Source: Streptomyces sp. Ru62 (GTDB lineage: Bacteria > Actinomycetota > Actinomycetes > Streptomycetales > Streptomycetaceae). From it: a stretch of 64,000 nucleotides of DNA. The notes under the pieces were generated by a model. That model saw only the letters and a list, made by a program, of their open reading frames with translations, was not told the DNA's origin and did no database searches. Shown here piece after piece: positions 8,848 through 17,945 of this stretch (positions within the stretch are counted from its first letter, which is position 1; each line of letters starts with the position of its first letter). Both the position numbers and the translations under genes were made by a program. Where the stretch lies: NCBI RefSeq assembly GCF_002920615.1, contig NZ_PQSU01000016.1, forward strand, positions 62,001 to 126,000, read 5' to 3'.

Positions 8848-8924
8848 GGGGGTCTCCGTTCGAGAGGGACCCCCTTACCCGCCGGGCAGGGAGATCCGCG
8901 CTTACCCCCACGGGACCGTGGGGG
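8848..8924 (-). promoter_or_regulatory. Structured leader of the DUF3293 gene (two hairpins)
   Basis: Read on the minus strand, GGGGGTC (8874-8868) pairs with GACCCCC (8854-8848), directly abutting the ATG at 8847. The 13-base loop carries the GGAG that should be the ribosome site. A second near-perfect hairpin, CCCCCACGG/CCGTGGGGG, lies at 8905-8924. The rest of the 376-base gap (8925-9223) shows short repeats of GCCGTCACAT near 9170-9235 and no gene I can support. Confidence 0.45.
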
Positions 8925-9223
8925 CCCGGTCTTCCCTGGAGGGCACCTTGCGCGGTGAGCGAGGTTGCCAGCCGACGCTCGTCCAGGGGCGCGATCGGCT
9001 TCGTGACCGAGGCGGATCCTGACACAGGGGCCGGCGGGAAGTCCAGCTCCCGGAAGGCGAGGCCACCTCCCCGCCTGCACCTCCCCGCCCGCACTCCCCG
9101 CCTCCTCGCGAAGAACCGGCCACGGACCCGGCGTTCGGATCCGCGGCCGGCCGCTCCCGACGGCCCGTCGCTGCCGTCACATCCGCGTCACATCTGCCGT
9201 CACCTGCGCGATCGGATCTGCCG

Positions 9224-12200
9224 TCACATGACGGCCTTGTACCCCTTCCATCCCGTGGCGATCTTCACGCGGCCCCCGAACGAGCCCTTGCCGTTGCCGT
9301 TGTAGCGCCAGACGGTGCCCGCGGTGTCACGGGCCACGAGGTCCGCGCGGCCGTCGCCGGTGAAGTCGCCCGCGCCGACGACCGCGTTGTAGGAGGCGCC
9401 CCAGTCCGCGAACACCTTGACGCGGGCCTTGAAGCCGCCCGTGCTCGTGGTGTTGGCGTCGTACCGCCACAGCTCGTTGGACTTGTCCTGGACGAGGAGG
9501 TCGCCGCGGCCGTCGCCGTTGAGGTCACCGGCGCCGACGATCTTCTTGTAGCCGGTCCAGTGGGAGGCGATCTTCGTGCGGGCGGAGAGCTTGCCGTTCG
9601 CCGCGCCCTTGAAGAGGTAGACGTCCCCGGTCGAGGACTGGCGGCCGATCAGGTCGGGCCGGCCGTCGCCGTTGACGTCGCCGGGTGAGGTCAGGACGTC
9701 GTACGCGTTCCAGCCGGAGGTGCCGAGCGAGGTGTACGGCGTGGCGGGCGTCGGGGCCTTGCCGCAGGCCGGGCGGTAGGCCCGCAGGGCGCCGCCGGTG
9801 CGGACCAGCACGTCGTTGCAGTGGTCGCCGTTCAGGTCGCCGAACGGCACGATCCGGGCGGTGGTCGGCCAGCCGGAACCGGAGACCGTGCCGCCCAGGG
9901 TTCCCGTACCGGTGCCGCGCCGGACGGTGAGGGTACCGGAGGAGCTGAGGGTGAGGACGTCACCGATCCCGTCGTTGCCGGCGTAGTCGCGCGGTGCCGC
10001 CGTTCCCGCGGTCACCTTGACGTCACCGGAGAGGGTGAGCGCGGCGCCCTGGCCGTCGGCGGGCCGGGCGGTGAGGGTCCAGGTGTAGGCGCCGTTGATG
10101 ACGAGGCGGCCCGCGGTGTCCCTGCCGTCCCAGGCGGCCGTCAGCAGGCCCCGGGCCGCGCCGCCGGAGAGCGTACGGACGGTGGCGCCGGACGCCTTCC
10201 GGCGGACGGTCACCTTCCAGTCGGCGGCGGGCCTGGACAGCCACCAGGTGCCGGACCAGTTCGCGGAGCCCGCGGTGACCGTGGCGTCGACGGCCGTGAG
10301 CGGGGACGCCGGGACGCCGGCCGGTACGACGTGCACGCGCTGGTCCCGGTCGGCGTAGGCGACACCGCCGCCGAAGCGGTCCACGGTCCAACTGGTCCCG
10401 GCTCCGGTGTTCTCCGGGCCGAGGTCGGTCCAGTCGGCCAGCTCACGGCTCGGCAGGTCCGTGTGACTGCCGCCGGACGGCAGCCCGTTGTGCAGGTCGA
10501 GCAGCCTCAGCCCGCTGTCCGACTGGGTGCCGGGAACCCGCTCGACCAGGTATCCGTCCCCGAGCAGGACCCGGCCGTCCGGGGCGGTGGAGGTGCGCTT
10601 GGTCGACCGGTCGTACAGCCCCGCGCCGTGCGGGTCGCCCCAGCTGTCCCGGCAGACCCAGTAGACGAAGCGGCCCACGGCCTGGAGGTCGGAGGGGGTG
10701 CAGCCGTTGCGGGTGGTGAAGGACTCGACGGCGGTCCCCGCGGGGAGCCTGGTGGCCGTGACCTTCCCGCCGCTCGCCGCGCCGCTCCACAGGGTGTTCC
10801 CCCACACGGCCGCGGCGACCCGGTCGCGCTTGAGCAGGACCTTGCCGGCCCCGGCGGTGGCGAACTCACCGATGTACTGCTTGCCGGAGGAGGCGCCCTC
10901 GACGACGGCGTACCGCCCGGAGAGGTCCGTGAGCTCCGGGGAGTCGTCGCCGGTGTCGAGGGTCGGGCCCCAGTCGGCGGCGCCGTTGGTGCGGAGCATG
11001 GTCAGGCCGGACTCGGTGGCGTCGCGGCGGCCGTGCCGGCCGGTGCCGTCGGCGAACATCCGGATGCAGCGGGGCGTGGTCTCGTCGCAGAACCCGTCCC
11101 AGCCGCTGACCAGGCCGTCCACGGTGGTCCGTGCGGCACTCGGGGTGCCGCTCGTGGTGAGCCAGGTGCTGCGGTAGGCGCCGAGGATCGTGTACGGCTG
11201 GTAGAGCGTGCTGTTGTCGGCCGTGGTGAGGATGCCGCTGCCCAGGGAGAGTCCGTGGACCTGCGCGGGCATCGGCTGTACGGCGGTCAGGCGGCTGCGG
11301 GTGACCGAGCCGTCGGCGCCCTCGGCGACCCGGTACACGCCCCAGTCGAGGTCACCCTGGTCCACGTACTCCGCGGCGCCCGCCACCAGGACGGAGCCGT
11401 CCGGGGCCTGGACGAGTTGGTGGGCGGCCGGGTCCATGACCTTGGTCAGGGCCGTGTCCGAGCCGTCGGACGTGAGGGCGAACAGGGGCTGGCCCCGGTA
11501 CTTGTCGTCGCCCGGCGACATCGGCTCGACGCCCAGCAGTACCGAGCCGGCGACGCCGTAGGAGGCCTCGTACGTCAGCGAACTCGTCTCCAGGGTGCGG
11601 GGCGTCGCGGCCGGGTCGGCCCGGTCGAGCAGGTCCGCCTTGCCGCGTCCGGTGCGCAGCCGCAGCACCGAGCCGGGGCTCAGCCGGAAACCGGTCACCT
11701 CCCAGGCCTCCTGCGGATCGGGCCGGTCGGGCAGCGCCGCCGCCGCGCCGGTGGCGAGGTCGACGATGCTCCAGTGCCTGCCGTCCTCCGTCTCGTAGCG
11801 CAGGATGACGGACCGTGCGTCGCCGTCCTCCACGCGGATGTCGTGGGCGCCGCCGGGCAGTCCCGTCACCGGCGTCCGGCGGACCTCGCCGTCGGCGGCC
11901 CTCAGGAGCTGGTAGGCGTCGGGGTTGCCGGCGAGGTCGCTCGTGCTGGTGAGCACGGTGTCGCCGAACGTGCCCTCGTACGTGTGGCCCTCGGGCACCG
12001 GCACCACGACGGTGCCGCCCGCCGTTCCCGCGCCCTTGACGAGCGTGACCTGGGCGTCCTCCTCCGAGTAGAGGGCGACGGTGTCCGATCCGTCGCCGTA
12101 GTGGCCGGGTTCGAAGGAGACGTCCCCGCGGTAGGAGCCGTTGTCGATGTCGTACTGGAGCGGGACCGGCATGCGCTGGTCCAGCGCGGTGGTGGCGCCG

Positions 12201-12481
12201 GTGGCGTAGTCCGTCCACAGGTACCGGTCGTCGCCCTCCTGCACCCACAGGAAGCCGCTGGTCCCGGCGTTGAGGATCCAGGTGAAGCGCGGGACGGCCC
12301 GCGCGGCGGCGGGCAGGACGAGTTCTCCCGCGGCGACCGTGGGCGCGGCCGGCACCGCCGTCGCGGGTGTGGCCATCAGGGGCAGGCCGAGGCCGAGCGC
12401 CGCCGCGAGGACGGCCGCGGTGCGTCGTGCCGGGCGTGATGCGGGCTGGGGTCTGTGCCGGTGCGTACCGAGCCGGGCCAC
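9224..12481 (-). CDS. Large secreted FG-GAP/VCBS-repeat protein with FlgD-like Ig domain
   Basis: Product of 1085 residues. A twin-arginine-like basic N-terminus is followed by a hydrophobic segment and an Ala-rich cleavage region (RTAAVLAAALGLGLPLMATPATAVPAAP), indicating export. Residues about 45-780 are beta-rich and resemble a propeller-type N-terminal domain. Next comes a FlgD-like Ig domain (WKVTVRRKASGATVRTLSG...WDGRDTAGRLVINGAYTW). The C-terminus has FG-GAP/VCBS repeats with calcium-type loops such as DLNGDHCND, DVNGDGRPD, DLNGDGRGD and DFTGDGRAD. GTG 12481 was chosen for GGAGGAACG just upstream. Related Streptomyces proteins are common and have no assigned function. Confidence 0.82.
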   Translation of the reverse strand: MARLGTHRHRPQPASRPARRTAAVLAAALGLGLPLMATPATAVPAAPTVAAGELVLPAAARAVPRFTWILNAGTSGFLWVQEGDDRYLWTDYATGATTALDQRMPVPLQYDIDNGSYRGDVSFEPGHYGDGSDTVALYSEEDAQVTLVKGAGTAGGTVVVPVPEGHTYEGTFGDTVLTSTSDLAGNPDAYQLLRAADGEVRRTPVTGLPGGAHDIRVEDGDARSVILRYETEDGRHWSIVDLATGAAAALPDRPDPQEAWEVTGFRLSPGSVLRLRTGRGKADLLDRADPAATPRTLETSSLTYEASYGVAGSVLLGVEPMSPGDDKYRGQPLFALTSDGSDTALTKVMDPAAHQLVQAPDGSVLVAGAAEYVDQGDLDWGVYRVAEGADGSVTRSRLTAVQPMPAQVHGLSLGSGILTTADNSTLYQPYTILGAYRSTWLTTSGTPSAARTTVDGLVSGWDGFCDETTPRCIRMFADGTGRHGRRDATESGLTMLRTNGAADWGPTLDTGDDSPELTDLSGRYAVVEGASSGKQYIGEFATAGAGKVLLKRDRVAAAVWGNTLWSGAASGGKVTATRLPAGTAVESFTTRNGCTPSDLQAVGRFVYWVCRDSWGDPHGAGLYDRSTKRTSTAPDGRVLLGDGYLVERVPGTQSDSGLRLLDLHNGLPSGGSHTDLPSRELADWTDLGPENTGAGTSWTVDRFGGGVAYADRDQRVHVVPAGVPASPLTAVDATVTAGSANWSGTWWLSRPAADWKVTVRRKASGATVRTLSGGAARGLLTAAWDGRDTAGRLVINGAYTWTLTARPADGQGAALTLSGDVKVTAGTAAPRDYAGNDGIGDVLTLSSSGTLTVRRGTGTGTLGGTVSGSGWPTTARIVPFGDLNGDHCNDVLVRTGGALRAYRPACGKAPTPATPYTSLGTSGWNAYDVLTSPGDVNGDGRPDLIGRQSSTGDVYLFKGAANGKLSARTKIASHWTGYKKIVGAGDLNGDGRGDLLVQDKSNELWRYDANTTSTGGFKARVKVFADWGASYNAVVGAGDFTGDGRADLVARDTAGTVWRYNGNGKGSFGGRVKIATGWKGYKAVM

Positions 12482-12730
12482 CGTTCCTCCAGAGAGCAGG
12501 GGAGGCATGGGCGGAGGTACGGCAACGCTCTGGCATCCCCTCCGGCCCCCCGGCCGCTCCCCCCACGCGCGCGTGCGGAGAAGGCTAACAGCATGGACAT
12601 GACGCTCTCGGCGGGTTTCCCGAGGAGGAGCGGCGCCTGACCCCGGGCCCTGCCCGTGACTTAGTTCACAGACGGGCCCCGGCACACCGACGCCGGACTG
12701 TGCGATCCCCCACAACTGCGAGTACAACGA

Positions 12731-12773
12731 GAAACGGGCCCCTGCCGTGACTTCCGTCACCGGCAGAGACCCG
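12731..12773 (-). terminator. Terminator downstream of tRNA-Leu
   Basis: On the minus strand CTGCCGGTGAC pairs with GTCACGGCAG across a GGAA loop (stem arms 12742-12766, one bulged G), with further CGGG/CCCG pairing outside and a GTTTCTCG run after it. It lies 18 bases beyond the tRNA 3' end. The interval 12482-12730 holds nothing else that I can identify. Confidence 0.7.
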
Positions 12774-12790
12774 TCTCATCGGTTTCTCTG

Positions 12791-12874
12791 TGCGCGAGGG
12801 GGGAGTTGAACCCCCACGCCCTTGCGGGCACTGGAACCTGAATCCAGCGCGTCTGCCTATTCCGCCACCCGCGC
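12791..12874 (-). tRNA. tRNA-Leu(CAG)
   Basis: The minus strand folds as a class II tRNA. The acceptor GCGCGGG pairs with CTCGCGC, the discriminator is A at 12791, the anticodon stem-loop is CTGGA-TTCAGGT-TCCAG with anticodon CAG, a long variable arm TGCCCGCAAGGGCGT is present, and the T arm is GGGGGTTCAACTCCCCC. The CCA end is not encoded. The neighbouring sequence shows no attachment-site duplication or integrase gene. Confidence 0.96.
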
Positions 12875-13198
12875 ATTGGGTGTGCCTTCCGGCTCCGGCC
12901 CTTTCGGCCCGGCCCCTTCCGACACCCAGAACATTAGCACGTCGTACGGGGTGGATTCACATCGCTTCCCGCCCGGCCCCCACCCCCGGCGCGCGCGGCA
13001 CACGCCTCAACGAGGCGCCCACCGAACGCCGCACGTATCAAGGAGGCGCGCTTCTCGTATCAACCTCGTACCGGTCCGGGCCGTCTGCCCGGGAGGCGGA
13101 CCGGCTCCACAGCCGGGTGCGGGACACTGGACTTCGCCCGCCTCTACGATCCATGGCAGCAGGACACGCACCCGGGAGTTCGAAGGGGAGCCGCTGGG

Positions 13199-13224
13199 GG
13201 AACCGGCTGATTGGCGGGCGCGTA
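13199..13224 (+). promoter_or_regulatory. Possible ECF-type promoter ahead of fhaA
   Basis: GGAACC at 13199-13204 is followed after 16 bases by CGTAGA at 13221, which resembles the GGAAC-N16-CGTC pattern of envelope-stress ECF sigma factors such as SigE. The -10 match is imperfect. It lies 123 bases before fhaA. The remainder of 12875-13346 shows no gene that I can support. Confidence 0.35.
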
Positions 13225-13346
13225 GATACGATCAGTGAGCAGTACCGGCAGTACCCGGCAAGGCAGCCGCCCGACAGCGACCGAGCGGCGGCCGAGGCGG
13301 CGGCACAGGACAGGCAAGACGACGGCAGGGACGGAGGAGGTGCCCC

Positions 13347-14216
13347 ATGGGAGTCCTGAAGAAGTTCGAGCAGCGTCTCGAAGGTCTGGTGAACGGCACC
13401 TTCGCCAAGGTCTTCAAGTCCGAGGTCCAGCCCGTGGAGATCGCCGGAGCGCTCCAGCGGGAGTGCGACAACAACGCCACCATCTGGAACCGTGACCGGA
13501 CCGTCGTGCCCAACGACTTCATCGTGGAGCTGAGCGCGCCGGACTACGAGCGCCTCAGCCCCTACTCCGGGCAGCTCGGCGACGAGCTGGCCGGCATGGT
13601 GCGCGACTACGCCAAGCAGCAGCGCTACACCTTCATGGGGCCGATCAAGGTCAACCTGGAGAAGGCCGACGACCTGGACACCGGTCTGTACCGGGTGCGC
13701 TCGCGCACCCTCGCCTCCTCCAGCAACCAGCAAGGGGCACCGCAGGCTCCCGGCGCACCGGCGGCCGGCCGCCCCGCGGCGGGCGCCCCCGGCGGCTACG
13801 GCTACCCGCCGGCCGCCCCGCCCGCCGGCGCGCCCCCGATGCCCTCCGCACCGCCGCCCGGCACCCGCCCCGGCGGGTACGGCTACCCGCAGCCCGCCAC
13901 GCAGCGGCCGGCCGCGGCCCCGATGAGCGGCGCGCGCACCCGCTACTGGATCGAGATCAACGGCACCCGCCACCAGATCTCCCGCCCGACGCTGGTGCTG
14001 GGCCGCAGCACCGACGCCGACGTGCGGATCGACGACCCCGGCGTGTCCCGCCGGCACTGCGAGATCCGGACCGGAACGCCCTCGACGATCCAGGATCTCG
14101 GCTCCACCAACGGCATCGTGGTGGACGGGCAGCACACCACCCGCGCTACGCTCCGCGACGGCTCGCGGATCGTCGTGGGCAGCACCACCGTTATCTATAG
14201 GCAAGCCGAAGGGTGA
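13347..14216 (+). CDS. fhaA: FhaA, DUF3662 and FHA domain protein
   Basis: Product of 289 residues. Residues 1 to about 115 form the DUF3662 domain (MGVLKKFEQRLEGLVNG, PVEIAGALQRECD). A Gly/Pro/Tyr-rich linker (about 125-200) contains repeated GGYGYP motifs. The C-terminal FHA domain (about 205-285) has the phosphothreonine-binding signature GRS, SRRH and LGSTNG. In actinobacteria FhaA binds phosphorylated partners such as the pseudokinase-flippase MviN and links PknB signalling to peptidoglycan synthesis. GGAGGAGG precedes the ATG. It heads the fhaA-fhaB-pstP-rodA-pbpA-pknB cluster. Confidence 0.92.
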   Translation: MGVLKKFEQRLEGLVNGTFAKVFKSEVQPVEIAGALQRECDNNATIWNRDRTVVPNDFIVELSAPDYERLSPYSGQLGDELAGMVRDYAKQQRYTFMGPIKVNLEKADDLDTGLYRVRSRTLASSSNQQGAPQAPGAPAAGRPAAGAPGGYGYPPAAPPAGAPPMPSAPPPGTRPGGYGYPQPATQRPAAAPMSGARTRYWIEINGTRHQISRPTLVLGRSTDADVRIDDPGVSRRHCEIRTGTPSTIQDLGSTNGIVVDGQHTTRATLRDGSRIVVGSTTVIYRQAEG

Positions 14217-14226
14217 AGCGGGGGCA

Positions 14227-14757
14227 ATGTCAGAGCTGACCCTCACGGTCATGCGGCTGGGTTTCCTGGCCGTACTGTGGCTGTTCGTGATCGTGGCCGT
14301 GCAGGTCATCCGGAGCGACCTGTTCGGTACGCGCGTCACCCAGCGCGGATCGCGTAGGGAGGCGGCACGGCCGCAGCAGCCGGGCCGGCAGCAGACCCGG
14401 CAGCAGGCCACGCCCCCGCCGCAGCGCGCCCAGCAGGGCGGCGGCGGCCGGCGTGGCCGCAACGCCCCCACCAAGCTGGTCGTGACCGAGGGCACACTCA
14501 CCGGCACCACCGTCGCGCTGCAGGGCCAGACGATCACCCTGGGCCGGGCGCACGACTCCACGATCGTGCTGGACGACGACTACGCCTCCAGCCGCCATGC
14601 CAGGATCTACCCGGACCGTGACGGCCAGTGGATCATCGAGGATCTCGGTTCCACCAACGGCACCTACCTGGACCGGTCCCGGCTGACGACCCCCACACCG
14701 ATCCCGCTGGGCGCGCCGATCCGCATCGGCAAGACCGCAATCGAGCTGCGGAAGTAG
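14227..14757 (+). CDS. fhaB: FhaB/FipA, membrane-anchored FHA protein
   Basis: Product of 176 residues. One transmembrane segment lies near residues 9-27 (LGFLAVLWLFVIVAVQVI), then a basic Gln/Arg/Pro-rich linker, and a C-terminal FHA domain with LGRAHDSTIVLDDDYASSRHARIY and DLGSTNGTYLD. The conserved GR, SSRH and STNG residues for phosphothreonine binding are present. In mycobacteria the equivalent protein (FipA) links FtsZ and FtsQ during stress. It follows fhaA after 10 bases. Confidence 0.91.
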   Translation: MSELTLTVMRLGFLAVLWLFVIVAVQVIRSDLFGTRVTQRGSRREAARPQQPGRQQTRQQATPPPQRAQQGGGGRRGRNAPTKLVVTEGTLTGTTVALQGQTITLGRAHDSTIVLDDDYASSRHARIYPDRDGQWIIEDLGSTNGTYLDRSRLTTPTPIPLGAPIRIGKTAIELRK

Positions 14758-14897
14758 TGCTACGTCATGAATGAGCGCGAGCGGAGCGAGCACGCAGCGG
14801 CAGGCCGCCACCCGGTCTCCGGCGCGCTCCCGACCGGAGGGTGGGCAGTGTGGCTCGACACGACCGGCTGCATTCGGAGCCGACGGGCGAGGTGCGC

Positions 14898-16472
14898 ATG
14901 AGTCTGTCACTGCGCTTCGCCGCCGGATCGCACAAGGGCATGATCCGGGAGGGCAACGAGGACTCCGGTTACGCCGGTCCGCGCCTGCTCGCCATCGCCG
15001 ACGGCATGGGCGGCCAGGCGGCGGGCGAGGTCGCCTCCTCCGAGGTGATCTCCACCCTGGTCACGCTCGACGACGACGTGCCCGGCTCCGACATCCTCAC
15101 CTCCCTGGGCGTCGCCGTGCAGCGCGCCAACGACCAGCTGCGCGCCATGGTCGAGGAGGACCCCCAGCTCGAAGGCATGGGGACGACCCTCACCGCGCTG
15201 CTGTGGACCGGCCAGCGGCTCGGTCTCGTGCACGTCGGCGACTCGCGCGCGTACCTGCTGCGTGACGGTGTGCTCACCCAGATCACCCAGGACCACACCT
15301 GGGTGCAGCGGCTCGTCGACGAGGGCCGGATCACCGAGGAAGAGGCCACCACCCATCCGCAGCGCTCGCTGCTGATGCGCGCCCTCGGCAGCGGCGACCA
15401 TGTCGAGCCCGACCTGTCGATCCGCGAGGTCCGGGCCGGCGACCGCTATCTGATCTGCTCCGACGGCCTGTCCGGGGTGGTCTCCCACCAGACGATGGAG
15501 GAGACCCTCGCCAGCTACCAGGGCCCGCAGGAGACCGTGCAGGAGCTCATCCAGCTCGCGCTGCGCGGCGGCGGCCCCGACAACATCACGGTCATCGTCG
15601 CCGACGTGCTCGACCTGGACACCGGTGACACCCTCGCCGGGCAGCTCTCCGACCAGCCCGTCGTGGTCGGCGCCGTCGCCGAGAACCAGCACCACCTGCA
15701 CGACAACGGCATCATGCAGACCCCGGCGGGCCGCGCCTCCCACCTGGGCCGTCAGGGCCAGGGGCACGGCGGCGGCGAGTTCGGCCCGCCCGGCTCCGGT
15801 GACACCACCGGCTACATCCCGGCCGACGGCTTCGGCGACTACGCCGACGACGACTTCACCAAGCCGCGCAAGCGGCGCAGATGGCTGAAGACCTCGCTCT
15901 ACGGCGTCCTCGCCCTCGCCGTCGTCGGCGGCGGCCTGTACGGCGGCTACCGCTGGACGCAGACCCAGTACTACGTCGGCGCCAAGGACGAGCACGTCGC
16001 GCTGTACCGCGGGATCAGCCAGGACCTGGCCTGGGTGTCGCTGTCGAAGGTGGAGAAGGACCACCCCGAGATCGAACTCAAGTACCTGCCGCCGTACCAG
16101 CAGAAGCAGGTGAAGGCGACGATCGCGGAGGGTGGCCTGGAGGCGGCCCGGACGAAGGTCCAGGAGCTGGCCGTGCAGGCCTCCGCCTGCCGCAAGCAGG
16201 CCGAGCGCCAGACGGCCGAGCGCGCGCGGGACAACGCCAAGGGCGGCCAGGACAAGACCGGCGGCACCGGCACGTCCACCGGCGCCACCACGCAGACCGC
16301 CTTCGTCAAGGCCTCCCCGACGCCGAACACGACCCCGAACCCGTCGGCCTCGAAGACGTCCCCGACGTCCCCTTCGAAGTCTCCGTCCACGACCCCGTCC
16401 GCGACCCCCAGCCCCGGCCCGACTCTCTCGGAGGACGAGCAGAAGGTCGTCTCGCTGTGCGGTAAGCAGTAG
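14898..16472 (+). CDS. pstP: PP2C-type Ser/Thr phosphatase PstP
   Basis: Product of 524 residues from the ATG at 14898. The cytosolic PP2C domain (about 1-240) has the metal-binding and catalytic motifs REGNEDS, ADGMGG, VGDSRAYL, CSDGLSG and GGPDNITV. One membrane span lies near 330-352, followed by an extracellular region that ends in a Thr/Ser/Pro-rich tail. PstP dephosphorylates PknB-type kinases and their substrates. A GTG at 14850 in the same frame would add 16 residues; I prefer the ATG because the PP2C domain begins right after it. Confidence 0.92.
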   Translation: MSLSLRFAAGSHKGMIREGNEDSGYAGPRLLAIADGMGGQAAGEVASSEVISTLVTLDDDVPGSDILTSLGVAVQRANDQLRAMVEEDPQLEGMGTTLTALLWTGQRLGLVHVGDSRAYLLRDGVLTQITQDHTWVQRLVDEGRITEEEATTHPQRSLLMRALGSGDHVEPDLSIREVRAGDRYLICSDGLSGVVSHQTMEETLASYQGPQETVQELIQLALRGGGPDNITVIVADVLDLDTGDTLAGQLSDQPVVVGAVAENQHHLHDNGIMQTPAGRASHLGRQGQGHGGGEFGPPGSGDTTGYIPADGFGDYADDDFTKPRKRRRWLKTSLYGVLALAVVGGGLYGGYRWTQTQYYVGAKDEHVALYRGISQDLAWVSLSKVEKDHPEIELKYLPPYQQKQVKATIAEGGLEAARTKVQELAVQASACRKQAERQTAERARDNAKGGQDKTGGTGTSTGATTQTAFVKASPTPNTTPNPSASKTSPTSPSKSPSTTPSATPSPGPTLSEDEQKVVSLCGKQ

Positions 16473-16499
16473 GCAAGCCGTGAGAGGCCCTGTCACACG

Positions 16500-17945
16500 A
16501 TGAGCAGTACTACGAACTCGCCGACGCACCACACGTCCACGATCGGCGCGATCGGCGCGCCGAGCCGCCGCAACACCGAGCTGGCCCTGCTGGTCTTCGC
16601 CGTCGCCATCCCCGTGTTCGCCTATGCGAACGTGGGCCTGGCCATCGACGGCCAGGTCCCCGCGGGACTGCTGAGCTACGGCCTCGGGCTCGGTCTGCTG
16701 GCCGCCGTCGCCCATCTCGTCGTACGGAAGTTCGCCCCGTACGCCGACCCGCTGCTGCTGCCGCTCGCCACCCTGCTCAACGGGCTCGGGCTGGTGTGCA
16801 TCTGGCGGCTGGACCAGTCCAAGCTGCTCCAGCAGATCCATGTCGCGGGCGGCAAGGCGACCAACCAGCTGATCTACACGGCGATGGGCATCGCGCTGTT
16901 CGTGGCGGTGCTGGTCTTCCTCAAGGACCACCGCACGCTCCAGCGCTACACCTACATCTCCATGGTGGCCGCGCTGTTCCTGCTGCTCCTGCCGCTGGTC
17001 CCGGGCCTGGGCGCGGACGTGTACGGCGCCAAGATCTGGATCTCGATCGGCAGCTTCACCATCCAGCCCGGTGAGTTCGCCAAGATCGTGCTGGCGGTGT
17101 TCTTCGCCGGTTACCTGATGGTCAAGCGCGACGCGCTCGCGCTCGCCAGCCGCCGCTTCATGGGCCTGTACCTGCCGCGCGGCCGCGACCTGGGCCCGAT
17201 CCTCGTCGTCTGGGCGATCTCGATCCTCATCCTGGTCTTCGAGACCGACCTCGGTACGTCGCTGCTGTTCTTCGGCATGTTCGTGATCATGCTGTACGTC
17301 GCCACCGAGCGGACCAGCTGGATCGTCTTCGGTCTGCTGATGTCCGCCGCCGGCGCCATCGGCGTGGCCAGCTTCGAGCCGCACATCAAGGTCCGTGTGC
17401 AGGCCTGGCTCGACCCGATGCGCGAGTACACGCTCAGCCGCACCCCCGGTGTCGCCGGTGTCCACTCCGACCAGCTCCAGCAGGCCCTGTGGGCGTTCGG
17501 CTCCGGCGGCACCCTCGGCACCGGCTGGGGCCAGGGCCACTCCGAGCTGATCCGGTTCGCCGCCAACTCCGACTTCATCCTCGCCACCTTCGGCGAGGAA
17601 CTGGGTCTGGCCGGCATCATGGCGATCCTGCTGATCTACGGTCTGATCGTGGAGCGCGGTGTGCGCACCGCCCTCGCCGCCCGCGACCCGTTCGGCAAGC
17701 TGCTCGCCATCGGCCTGTCCGGCGCGTTCGCGCTCCAGGTCTTCGTCGTGTCCGGCGGTGTGATGGGCCTCATCCCGCTGACCGGTATGACGATGCCGTT
17801 CCTCGCCTACGGTGGTTCGTCGGTCATCGCCAACTGGGCGCTGATCGGCGTGCTGATCCGCATCAGCGACACCGCCCGCCGCCCGGCGCCCGCACCCGCC
17901 GCCAACCCCGACGCCGAGATGACCCAGGTGGTCCGCCCGTCATGA
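16500..17945 (+). CDS. rodA: SEDS glycosyltransferase, FtsW/RodA/SpoVE family
   Basis: Product of 481 residues with about ten to twelve hydrophobic spans after a short polar N-terminus. SEDS proteins polymerise lipid II into glycan strands together with a class B penicillin-binding protein. Typical motifs include YGAKIWISIGSFTIQPGEFAKI, FETDLGTSLLFFG and GMTMPFLAYGGSSVIANW near the C-terminus. It overlaps the next gene, a class B PBP, by 4 bases, so the pair is likely a coupled SEDS-bPBP machine. By this position it corresponds to the RodA of the PknB cluster rather than to divisome FtsW. Confidence 0.93.
   Translation: MSSTTNSPTHHTSTIGAIGAPSRRNTELALLVFAVAIPVFAYANVGLAIDGQVPAGLLSYGLGLGLLAAVAHLVVRKFAPYADPLLLPLATLLNGLGLVCIWRLDQSKLLQQIHVAGGKATNQLIYTAMGIALFVAVLVFLKDHRTLQRYTYISMVAALFLLLLPLVPGLGADVYGAKIWISIGSFTIQPGEFAKIVLAVFFAGYLMVKRDALALASRRFMGLYLPRGRDLGPILVVWAISILILVFETDLGTSLLFFGMFVIMLYVATERTSWIVFGLLMSAAGAIGVASFEPHIKVRVQAWLDPMREYTLSRTPGVAGVHSDQLQQALWAFGSGGTLGTGWGQGHSELIRFAANSDFILATFGEELGLAGIMAILLIYGLIVERGVRTALAARDPFGKLLAIGLSGAFALQVFVVSGGVMGLIPLTGMTMPFLAYGGSSVIANWALIGVLIRISDTARRPAPAPAANPDAEMTQVVRPS

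Noticed and set aside
9821..12439. 872-codon frame opposite the FG-GAP gene
   Set aside because: Shadow frame; Gly/Ala/Val/Arg-rich without domain features.
12791..12874. tRNA-Leu as a possible integration site
   Set aside because: No integrase, no duplicated 3' tRNA end and normal flanking genes; the same holds for tRNA-Ala and tRNA-Ile.
12875..13346. Overlapping frames (for example 12790-13359) before fhaA
   Set aside because: They pass through the tRNA gene and have no conserved sequence.
14907..17540. 877-codon open frame opposite pstP and rodA
   Set aside because: Mirror-image frame of high-GC genes; the translation is low complexity and the sense strand encodes clear PP2C and SEDS proteins.
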